A program made the position numbers and the translations under genes. Positions 1 through 5,633 of a stretch of DNA of 19,256 bases are shown one piece after another. The notes beneath the pieces were generated by a model that made no database searches, was not told where the DNA came from, and worked only from the letters and a program-made list of their open reading frames with translations. Source of the stretch: an uncultured Brevundimonas sp. (GTDB lineage Bacteria > Pseudomonadota > Alphaproteobacteria > Caulobacterales > Caulobacteraceae). Position 1 is the stretch's first letter; each line of letters opens with the position of its first letter. Location of the stretch: NCBI GenBank assembly GCA_946885435.1, contig CAMPGL010000023.1:1-19256 (forward strand), written 5' to 3'.

Positions 1-139
1 GGATGTCGACCTCATCCAGCTGCTCGATCCAGGCCAGGATGCCGTTCAGCTCCTGCGCCAGGTGTTCGAGCCGGTCTTCCGGCGTCTTGATGCGGGCGAG
101 ATGCGCCACCCGGCGCACCGTCGCGGCGTCGATGGCCAT
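1..139 (-). CDS. gatC: Asp-tRNA(Asn)/Glu-tRNA(Gln) amidotransferase subunit C, 5' part
   Basis: Only the first 46 codons are present; the gene runs off the left edge. The N-terminus ([17 protein letters not shown], then [21 protein letters not shown] spacing) has the layout of GatC, the small chaperone-like subunit of GatCAB. GatCAB amidates Glu-tRNA(Gln) and/or Asp-tRNA(Asn) in the cytoplasm. The ATG at 139-137 is preceded by a good ribosome binding site (GGAGGG, 4-base spacing). A promoter with a 17-base spacer lies at 173-201. gatA and gatB would be expected beyond the window edge, which is inference. The lipoprotein gene upstream on the same strand ends 73 bases before this start, so gatC probably has its own promoter. 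Confidence 0.9.
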   Translation of the reverse strand, partial: MAIDAATVRRVAHLARIKTPEDRLEHLAQELNGILAWIEQLDEVDI

Positions 140-172
140 GCGGCCCTCCAACCGTGAGAGTTCAAGCAGGCG

Positions 173-201
173 GGATTAGCGGGCCGGCCTTGGATTCACA
201 A
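173..201 (-). promoter_or_regulatory. candidate gatC promoter
   Basis: Read on the minus strand, TTGTGA (201-196) is followed after exactly 17 bases by TAATCC (178-173) in the context GCTAATCC. The predicted transcription start lies near 166, giving a leader of roughly 27 bases before the gatC ATG. A GATTC site (GANTC, the CcrM methylation motif in Caulobacter-like bacteria) at 193-197 overlaps the -35 box. This is by inspection only. Confidence 0.5.
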
Positions 202-212
202 GGATGACGGCC

Positions 213-743
213 TCACCGCGCGTCCGCCACCGCGATCGCTGCGGGACCCTCGCCCTCGGGGCCGGGGGTCCACGTCACGATGATCCGGCGGGTGGCGGAG
301 GTGATCTCGTCCGTGTCCGGGTCCATGACGCTGTAGTCCAGCTCGAGGTCCACCCGGTTCTCGCCCTCCCCGATCACCCGATAGTCGAGGAAGTCGCCGA
401 GCCGGAACACGCGCCAGCCGGAAGCCGGGCTCTCGAAGAAGGCGAGATAGGTGTAGAGGCCGTTCATGGCCGGATCGCCGCCGGCAAGGCCGAACAGCTT
501 GGCTGTCGGCTCCTGGTCGTCGAGGTAGTCGACGCGGACGACCGAGGCCGCCCATTGCAGGTTCTGATCTTCGGCGGTTTCCGGCGCGACCGTCCGCCCG
601 GCGCCGGCGGGGGTCAGCCGCGAGGGCTGGGTCTGGGGTTGGGCGGCCTGTTCGGGCGCATCCGCGGTCGCCTTTCGGGTCTCCGTGGCGGGATCGCAGG
701 CGGTCAGGCTGATGACGGAAAGGGCAAACAGAAAGGGCTTCAC
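213..743 (-). CDS. putative lipoprotein of unknown function
   Basis: A 176-residue protein starting at GTG (743-741) with a ribosome binding site GAGGAG eight bases upstream. The N-terminus has a short hydrophobic signal ending in LTAC, a lipobox with the lipidated Cys at residue 16. The next residues are Asp-Pro; in E. coli an Asp at +2 retains lipoproteins in the inner membrane, but whether that rule applies here is unknown. Residues about 17-60 are rich in Ala, Gln, Thr and Pro, probably a flexible linker. The rest (about 60-176) is a compact domain alternating aromatic and charged residues, with segments such as GLYTYLAFFES and WRVFRLGDFLDY. I do not recognise the family. It is divergent from ruvX and lies upstream of gatC. 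Confidence 0.8.
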   Translation of the reverse strand: MKPFLFALSVISLTACDPATETRKATADAPEQAAQPQTQPSRLTPAGAGRTVAPETAEDQNLQWAASVVRVDYLDDQEPTAKLFGLAGGDPAMNGLYTYLAFFESPASGWRVFRLGDFLDYRVIGEGENRVDLELDYSVMDPDTDEITSATRRIIVTWTPGPEGEGPAAIAVADAR

Positions 744-781
744 GCGCGGAACTCCTCTTCTGAACGGCCGAGCTTTGCACT

Positions 782-810
782 TTGACAGGGCCGCGCGCCA
801 GCCCTACCGC
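782..810 (+). promoter_or_regulatory. candidate ruvX promoter (leaderless)
   Basis: A perfect TTGACA at 782-787 is followed, after a 17-base spacer, by TACCGC at 805-810. The -10 is weak, but the start point this predicts (about 816-818) coincides with the ruvX GTG codon at 817. That fits a leaderless transcript and explains the lack of a convincing ribosome binding site. Confidence 0.45.
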
Positions 811-816
811 CGGGGT

Positions 817-1287
817 GTGACAATCCTGACCCTGCAAGAGCTGGCGGCCGCGACGCCGCCGAACACCCCCTGGCTGGGGCTGGACCTCGGCGAGAAGACC
901 ATCGGCGTGGCGGTCTCGGACCTGACCCGCACCATCGCCAGCCCGCTTCAGCTGATCCGAAAGACCAAGTTCACCGCGGACGCGGAGGCGCTGTTCAAGC
1001 TGATGGACGGCCGGGGCGCGACGGGGCTGGTCATCGGCCTGCCGGTGAACATGGATGGCTCCGAGGGGCCGCGCGCCCAGTCGGCCCGCGCCTTCGCGCG
1101 CAACCTCGAGCGCATCCGGCCGGTGTCGGTGGCCCTGTGGGACGAGCGGCTGTCGACCTCGGCGGTCGAACGCTTCCTGATCGAGGACCTGGACCTCAAC
1201 CGCAAGCGCCGCGCCCAGGTGGTGGACCGCACGGCGGCGGCCTGGATCCTCCAGGGCGCGCTGGATCGGCTCGGCTATACCGGTTGA
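817..1287 (+). CDS. ruvX: RuvX/YqgF family putative Holliday junction resolvase
   Basis: A 156-residue protein of normal family length. The RNase H-like fold motifs are in place: LGLDLGEKTIGVAVSD (about residues 20-35, catalytic Asp23), VIGLPVNMDGSEG in the middle, the strand with WDERLST (Asp and Glu likely catalytic) and the C-terminal VVDRTAAAWIL helix carrying another acidic residue. In E. coli YqgF is tied to 16S rRNA 5' maturation; resolvase activity is assigned to the family elsewhere. The reading frame stays open upstream to 685, but that stretch overlaps the lipoprotein start and has no homology, so I chose GTG 817, just ahead of the conserved region. pyrB starts 42 bases after the stop. 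Confidence 0.9.
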   Translation: MTILTLQELAAATPPNTPWLGLDLGEKTIGVAVSDLTRTIASPLQLIRKTKFTADAEALFKLMDGRGATGLVIGLPVNMDGSEGPRAQSARAFARNLERIRPVSVALWDERLSTSAVERFLIEDLDLNRKRRAQVVDRTAAAWILQGALDRLGYTG

Positions 1288-1291
1288 GGCC

Positions 1292-1319
1292 TTTCCGAAG
1301 CGGGCGCGTCCGCCTATAG
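1292..1319 (+). promoter_or_regulatory. candidate pyrB promoter
   Basis: A -10-like CTATAG at 1314-1319 lies 16 bases after TTTCCG (1292-1297), a poor -35. The predicted start point is about 1326-1330, at the pyrB start codon itself. There is no purine-rich ribosome binding site in the preceding bases. Confidence 0.35.
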
Positions 1320-1329
1320 CCCGGCTTTG

Positions 1330-2313
1330 ATGACCCAGCCGGCTGACGTTTCCGAAGCGATCCGAGAGCGGCTGTTCCCGTTCCCGCGGCCCCACCTGCT
1401 GTCGGCGGGCGACCTGCAGCGGCCCGACCTGGAAGCGCTGCTCGACTTGGCGGACGCGTTCATCGACCTGAACCGGCGGGGCTCCAAGAAGCTGGACCTG
1501 CTCAAGGGCCGGACGCTTATCAACCTGTTCTTCGAGAACTCCACACGGACGCAGAGCTCCTTCGAGTTGGCCGGCAAGCGGCTGGGCGCCGACGTGGTCA
1601 ACATGAACGCCCGCACCTCGTCGGTGTCCAAGGGCGAGACCCTGATCGACACGGCCATGACCCTGAACGCCATGCGGCCGGACCTGCTGGTCGTGCGGCA
1701 CTGGGGCTCGGGCGCGGCGGACCTGTTGGCGCGCAAGGTCGGCTGTTCGGTGATCAACGCCGGCGACGGCCAGCACGAGCATCCCACCCAGGCGCTTCTG
1801 GACCTGCTGACCATCCGGCGGGCCTTCGGGACCGACGTGGGTCGGCTGACCGTCGCGATCTGCGGCGACATCCTGCACAGCCGGGTGGCGCGCTCGAACG
1901 CCATCCTGCTGTCGGGCATGGGCTGCGAGGTGCGGCTGGTCGGCCCGCCGACCCTGATGCCCGCCGACGCCGACCGCTGGGGCGCGGCGGTGTTCCATTC
2001 GATGGAGGAGGGGATCGCCGGCGCCGATGTCGTGATGATGCTGCGGCTGCAGTTGGAGCGGATGAACGGCGCCCTGGTCCCGTCGACACGCGAGTATTTC
2101 CGCTTCTGGGGTCTGGACGCCGACAAGCTGGCCCTGGCCGCGCTGGGCGCGAAGGTGATGCACCCGGGCCCCATGAACCGGGGCGTCGAGATCGATTCGG
2201 GCGTCGCGGACGATCCCGAGGTGTCGCTGATCCAGGATCAGGTCGAGGCGGGCGTAGCCATGCGCATGGCGGTGCTGGCCTCGCTGGCCGAACGGCTGGA
2301 GGACGAGGCATGA
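1330..2313 (+). CDS. pyrB: aspartate carbamoyltransferase catalytic subunit
   Basis: A 327-residue protein matching the full-length catalytic chain of aspartate transcarbamoylase, which joins carbamoyl phosphate and aspartate in the committed step of pyrimidine synthesis. The carbamoyl phosphate loop FENSTRTQ is present (Ser71-Thr72-Arg73-Thr74), as are the KGE loop (SVSKGETL), [15 protein letters not shown] around residues 145-160 and the C-terminal [12 protein letters not shown]. The aspartate-binding segment is [11 protein letters not shown] 1330 is preferred; a TTG directly before it at 1327 is an alternative. No ribosome binding site is visible and a leaderless start is likely. The stop overlaps the pyrC start as ATGA, so the two are probably translationally coupled. 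No regulatory pyrI gene is seen here. Confidence 0.96.
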   Translation: MTQPADVSEAIRERLFPFPRPHLLSAGDLQRPDLEALLDLADAFIDLNRRGSKKLDLLKGRTLINLFFENSTRTQSSFELAGKRLGADVVNMNARTSSVSKGETLIDTAMTLNAMRPDLLVVRHWGSGAADLLARKVGCSVINAGDGQHEHPTQALLDLLTIRRAFGTDVGRLTVAICGDILHSRVARSNAILLSGMGCEVRLVGPPTLMPADADRWGAAVFHSMEEGIAGADVVMMLRLQLERMNGALVPSTREYFRFWGLDADKLALAALGAKVMHPGPMNRGVEIDSGVADDPEVSLIQDQVEAGVAMRMAVLASLAERLEDEA

Positions 2314-3611
2314 CCGCGGCCCAGCCCATCGCCTTCGTCAACGCCCGGCTGATTGATCCGGAGAGCGGCTACGACGGCCCCGGCTGCCTGCTGGCGCGGG
2401 ATGGCGTCATCGCCGAGGTGCGGCGCAGCCCGACCTTCGACAGCCGCCCGGCCGAGGCGCGACTGATCGACTGCGAGGGCGCAGCGCTGGCGCCCGGACT
2501 GATCGACCTGCGGGTCAAGACCGGCGAGCCGGGCGGCGCGGCGGCCGAGACTCTGAAGTCCGCCGCCGAGGCCGCCGCCGCCGGGGGCGTCACGACGCTG
2601 GTGCTCCAGCCCGACACCGACCCGCCGGTCGACGAGCCGGCCCTGGTCGACTTCTTGCTCCGCCGGGGCCGTGACCTCGGTCTGGTCAAGATGCTGGCCG
2701 CCGGCGCGGCCACACGCGGCCTCAAGGGCGAACAGCTCGCCGAGATCGGTCTGATGGCCGAGGCGGGCGCGGCCTATTTCACCGACGTCGACCGGCCGAT
2801 CCGGGACTCGCGCGTGCTCCGCCGGGTGATGGCCTATGCTGGCGCCTTCAACGCCCTGATCGCCCACCGGCCCGCCGACCCCTGGCTGAGCGAGGGCGCC
2901 TCGGCGACGGAGGGCGAACTGGCTGGCCGCATGGGCCTGCCCAGCGTGCCGGCCGTGGCCGAGCGCATCGTGCTGGAGCGCGATCTGGCGCTGGCCGAGC
3001 TGACAGGCGCGCGCCTGCTGGTCGATCAGATCACCACGGCCGAGGCGCTGGACAGCCTGGCCCGCGCCCGCGCCAAGGGGCTGGAGGTCGCCGCCAGCGT
3101 CTCGATCAACCACCTCAGCTTCAACGAGGTGGACGTCGGCGACTACCGCACCTTCCTGAAGCTGGACCCGCCACTGCGGCCCGAGGCCGACCGCCTGGCC
3201 CTGATCGAGGCGCTGCGCGAGGGTCTGATCGACGTCATCGTTTCGGCGCACGCTCCGGCCCCGGCCGAGGGCAAGCGCCTGCCCTTCGCAGAGGCGACGC
3301 CCGGCGCGGTGGGGCTGGAGACCCTGCTGCCCGCCGGTTTGAACCTTCACCACGCAGCCGGGCTTGAGCTGATCGACATCCTGCGGCCCCTGACGCTGGG
3401 CCCGGCGCAACTGCTGGGGCTGGCCGGCGGACGGCTGAGCGCCGGCGCGCCAGCGGACCTGGTCCTGTTCGATGTCGACGCGCCAGTGGTGATCGACGCC
3501 GAGCGGCTGATATCCCGCTCCAAGAACTCGCCCTTCGACGGGCGCAGGCTGCAGGGTCAGGTCTTGCTGACGCTCGTCGACGGCCGCATCGTGTGGCGTC
3601 GGGAGGGGTAG
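2310..3611 (+). CDS. pyrX: dihydroorotase-like protein lacking zinc ligands (PyrC'/PyrX type)
   Basis: A 433-residue amidohydrolase-fold protein, full length for a type I dihydroorotase and overlapping pyrB by four bases. The signature metal motif DxHxHxREPG reads [10 protein letters not shown], so both histidines of HxH are replaced (Arg68, Lys70). The segment that normally ends in a zinc histidine (HVAHxS) reads LLVDQITT, and the catalytic Asp of the DHAPH motif is Ala313 (SAHAPA). The overall fold motifs ([25 protein letters not shown]) persist. In Pseudomonas an inactive PyrC' of this kind is required to assemble active aspartate transcarbamoylase; that role is inferred here from position and residue loss. 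A catalytic dihydroorotase should be encoded elsewhere. Automated annotation would probably call this pyrC. Confidence 0.88.
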   Translation: MTAAQPIAFVNARLIDPESGYDGPGCLLARDGVIAEVRRSPTFDSRPAEARLIDCEGAALAPGLIDLRVKTGEPGGAAAETLKSAAEAAAAGGVTTLVLQPDTDPPVDEPALVDFLLRRGRDLGLVKMLAAGAATRGLKGEQLAEIGLMAEAGAAYFTDVDRPIRDSRVLRRVMAYAGAFNALIAHRPADPWLSEGASATEGELAGRMGLPSVPAVAERIVLERDLALAELTGARLLVDQITTAEALDSLARARAKGLEVAASVSINHLSFNEVDVGDYRTFLKLDPPLRPEADRLALIEALREGLIDVIVSAHAPAPAEGKRLPFAEATPGAVGLETLLPAGLNLHHAAGLELIDILRPLTLGPAQLLGLAGGRLSAGAPADLVLFDVDAPVVIDAERLISRSKNSPFDGRRLQGQVLLTLVDGRIVWRREG

Positions 3612-3614
3612 GGC

Positions 3615-4244
3615 ATGCAGGATCTCGCCACGGCGGCGCTGCTGACGATCGGTCTGGTCGCCGCCGCCTCCTATCTGCTCGGCTCGATCCCGTTCGGGGT
3701 GCTGATCACGCGCGCAGGCGGGGCCGGGGACGTGCGCTCGATCGGCTCCGGCAACATCGGCGCGACCAATGTGCTGCGCACCGGCCGCAAGGACCTCGCG
3801 CTTCTGACCCTCCTGGCCGACGCGGCCAAGGGGGCTATTCCGGTGCTGGTCGCCCGCTGGCTGTTTCCGGAGACCCCGCTGCCCTACATCGCCGGCGGTG
3901 CGGCCTTCATCGGCCACCTGTTTCCGGTCTGGCTCGGCTTCAAGGGCGGCAAGGGCGTGGCGACCTTCTACGGCGTGCTGTTCGCCGCGGCCTGGCCGGT
4001 CGGGATCGTGGCCGCAATCGCCTGGCTGGCGAGCTTCGCCGTGACGCGGATCTCCTCGCTGTCGGCCCTGGTCGCGGCGCTGGCCGCGCCGGTCGCGGCC
4101 TGGCTGACTGGTCAGGTCTGGGCCTGCGTGGGGCTCGTCACCATCATGGCGCTGCTCATCTTCGTCCGGCATCACGAGAACATCAGCCGGTTGCTGAAGG
4201 GGCAGGAGCCGCGCTTTGGCGCCAAGAAGGATCCGGCGTCCTGA
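3615..4244 (+). CDS. plsY: acyl-phosphate:glycerol-3-phosphate acyltransferase
   Basis: A 209-residue inner-membrane protein that acylates glycerol-3-phosphate using acyl-phosphate made by PlsX, the first step of phospholipid synthesis. The three family motifs are visible: SGNIGATNVLR, GHLFPVWLGFKGGKGVAT and RHHENISRLLKG near the C-terminus. Several hydrophobic helices alternate with these cytoplasmic loops. ATG 3615 follows pyrX by three bases and has a strong ribosome binding site (GGGAGGGG) inside the end of pyrX. The stop codon overlaps the proposed CTG start of dprA. Confidence 0.96.
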   Translation: MQDLATAALLTIGLVAAASYLLGSIPFGVLITRAGGAGDVRSIGSGNIGATNVLRTGRKDLALLTLLADAAKGAIPVLVARWLFPETPLPYIAGGAAFIGHLFPVWLGFKGGKGVATFYGVLFAAAWPVGIVAAIAWLASFAVTRISSLSALVAALAAPVAAWLTGQVWACVGLVTIMALLIFVRHHENISRLLKGQEPRFGAKKDPAS

Positions 4245-5332
4245 CGGCTCTGTCCGAAGCGGAACGTCTGGCCCGTCTGCGGCTGGCGCGCACGGATCGC
4301 GTCGGTCCCGTGACCTTTCTCGAACTCATCCGCCGGGAAGGCTCGGGCGCCCAGGCGCTTGAGCGTCTTCCGGAACTGTCCCGCCGTGGGGGCGGGGCAG
4401 GGGTCACACCTCCGACGGCGAGTCAGATCGAAGCCGAGGTCGAGCGCGGCGCCGCGCTGGGCTGCCGCCTGATCATCTGGGGCGATGGGGACTATCCCAG
4501 GGCGCTGGCCGCGCTCGACGCGCCCGCGCCGGTGCTGTGGGCTCGCGGCCGCGTCGAGCTGCTGAACCGGGACGGCCTCGCCATGGTGGGCGCGCGCGTG
4601 GCTTCTGCCTCAGGCCAGCGTTTCGCCCGCGGACTGGCCGCCGAACTGGGGCGTGCAGGCTTCGTCGTCGTCTCGGGCATGGCGCGCGGCGTGGACGCCG
4701 CCGCCCACCAAGGGGCGCTGCCGACCGGCACGGTGGCCGTGCTCGGCGGGGGCGTCGACGACGTCTATCCGCAGGACAATGCGGGCCTGTATGAGCGCCT
4801 GATCGTGGAGGGCTGCGTCGTTTCGGAGAGCCCCGTCGGGGCCCGCGCCCAGGCCCGCGATTTTCCGCGCCGCAACCGCATCATCTCGGGCCTCTCGCGT
4901 GGCGTGATCGTGGTCGAGGCCGAGCTGCGCTCAGGCTCGCTGATCACCGCCCGGCTGGCGGCTGAGCAGGGCAGGGAGGTCTTCGCCGTGCCGGGCTCGC
5001 CGCTCGACCCACGCGCCCACGGGACCAACGACCTGATCCGCCAAGGCGCCATCCTGTGCGAGGGACTCGACGACGTGCTGCGCGGCCTGGAGAGCCAGCG
5101 CTCGCTATACGAGCCGCGCGATCGGTACGAAGCGCCCATTCCCGACGCCGAGGCCGAAGCGGACCTGGCCGCGCGTGTCCTCGACCTGCTGGGCCCCACG
5201 CCCACGCCGCGCGACGAGATCATCCGTGCGGTCGGCGCCCCAGCCGGCCTGGTGGCGGGGGCGCTGCTGGAACTGGTGCTCGGCGGTCAGGCCGCCTTCA
5301 CCGAGACGGGCGCGGTCCTTCGTCTGTCCTGA
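4241..5332 (+). CDS. dprA: DNA-processing protein DprA (CTG start proposed)
   Basis: DprA binds incoming single-stranded DNA and loads RecA during natural transformation. From the proposed start it is 363 residues. There is an N-terminal helical (SAM/HhH-like) region (LRLARTDRVGPVTFLELI), then a Rossmann-like DNA-binding domain with GARVASASGQ, VVSGMARGVDAAAHQGAL, GGGVDDVYPQ, FPRRNRIISGLS and RSGSLITARLAAEQGREVF. A C-terminal winged helix follows (about 305-355). No ATG, GTG or TTG occurs in frame for at least 100 bases upstream, and the next downstream (GTG 4310) would remove conserved N-terminal sequence. CTG 4241 has AAGGA nine bases upstream and overlaps the plsY stop as CTGA. Product identity is firm; the start is inferred. 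Confidence 0.92.
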   Translation: MTALSEAERLARLRLARTDRVGPVTFLELIRREGSGAQALERLPELSRRGGGAGVTPPTASQIEAEVERGAALGCRLIIWGDGDYPRALAALDAPAPVLWARGRVELLNRDGLAMVGARVASASGQRFARGLAAELGRAGFVVVSGMARGVDAAAHQGALPTGTVAVLGGGVDDVYPQDNAGLYERLIVEGCVVSESPVGARAQARDFPRRNRIISGLSRGVIVVEAELRSGSLITARLAAEQGREVFAVPGSPLDPRAHGTNDLIRQGAILCEGLDDVLRGLESQRSLYEPRDRYEAPIPDAEAEADLAARVLDLLGPTPTPRDEIIRAVGAPAGLVAGALLELVLGGQAAFTETGAVLRLS

Positions 5333-5489
5333 CGATTTCGGGTCGCATCTCCGCGAATGTCGCGGCCAGATCCAGGAGATGACCCAGGCGGCGATCGCCG
5401 ATGTCACGCGCCATTTCGGCGAGTTCTCCCGACGCCTGCGCGATGTAGGCGCGCGTCGATTGCAGCTTGCCGTCCAGCCTCGAGTCCAT
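5298..5489 (-). CDS. small hypothetical protein
   Basis: A possible 63-residue protein from ATG 5489-5487, overlapping the 3' end of dprA on the opposite strand by 35 bases. It is hydrophilic with two amphipathic helical stretches (LQSTRAYIAQASGELAEMA and GHLLDLAATFAEM) and no membrane segment. Third codon positions are mostly G or C, as in neighbouring genes. The frame continues upstream to a TTG at 5552-5550, but that extension crosses an inverted repeat and a promoter-like sequence, so the inner ATG is preferred. There is no clear ribosome binding site. I do not recognise the family and cannot exclude a chance reading frame. Confidence 0.45.
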   Translation of the reverse strand: MDSRLDGKLQSTRAYIAQASGELAEMARDIGDRRLGHLLDLAATFAEMRPEIVRTDEGPRPSR

Positions 5490-5517
5490 TTCGCCAACCG
5501 TCAGAGTGTTGGCGAAA
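5489..5517. repeat. inverted repeat, candidate operator (10-bp arms)
   Basis: Perfect 10-base arms TTTCGCCAAC (5489-5498) and GTTGGCGAAA (5508-5517) flank a 9-base centre. The repeat begins at the A of the small gene's ATG and covers its predicted transcription start. No T-run follows on either strand, so a terminator is unlikely. Its symmetry and position suggest a repressor site or an mRNA hairpin masking the start codon. Confidence 0.6.
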
Positions 5518-5520
5518 CAT

Positions 5521-5548
5521 GCAATAGGCGTGTTCGCCAGAAGAGCAA
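5521..5548 (-). promoter_or_regulatory. candidate promoter for the small minus-strand gene
   Basis: On the minus strand TTGCTC (5548-5543) and TATTGC (5526-5521) are separated by 16 bases. The predicted start point, about 5514, falls inside the inverted repeat at 5489-5517. By inspection only. Confidence 0.35.
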
Positions 5549-5573
5549 CCAAAGGTAGAGTCCGGTCGGTTCA

Positions 5574-5602
5574 TTGACAGGCGTCGGGACCGCCCCCACT
5601 TT
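5574..5602 (+). promoter_or_regulatory. candidate topA promoter
   Basis: A perfect TTGACA at 5574-5579 is followed after 17 bases by CACTTT (5597-5602), a weak -10. This would give a leader of about 24 bases containing the topA ribosome binding site GGGGAGG (5616-5622). Confidence 0.4.
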
Positions 5603-5633
5603 CCCGCACCTTTTCGGGGAGGCCCCAGGCCAC

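Noticed and set aside
196..2163. 655-codon minus-strand open frame across the lipoprotein, ruvX and pyrB
   Set aside because: It is antisense to well-identified genes and reads as Arg/Gln/Gly/His-rich low-complexity sequence, the usual artefact in high-GC DNA.
2238..4175. 645-codon minus-strand frame opposite pyrX and plsY
   Set aside because: Antisense shadow of two genes with clear family motifs; no recognisable domains.
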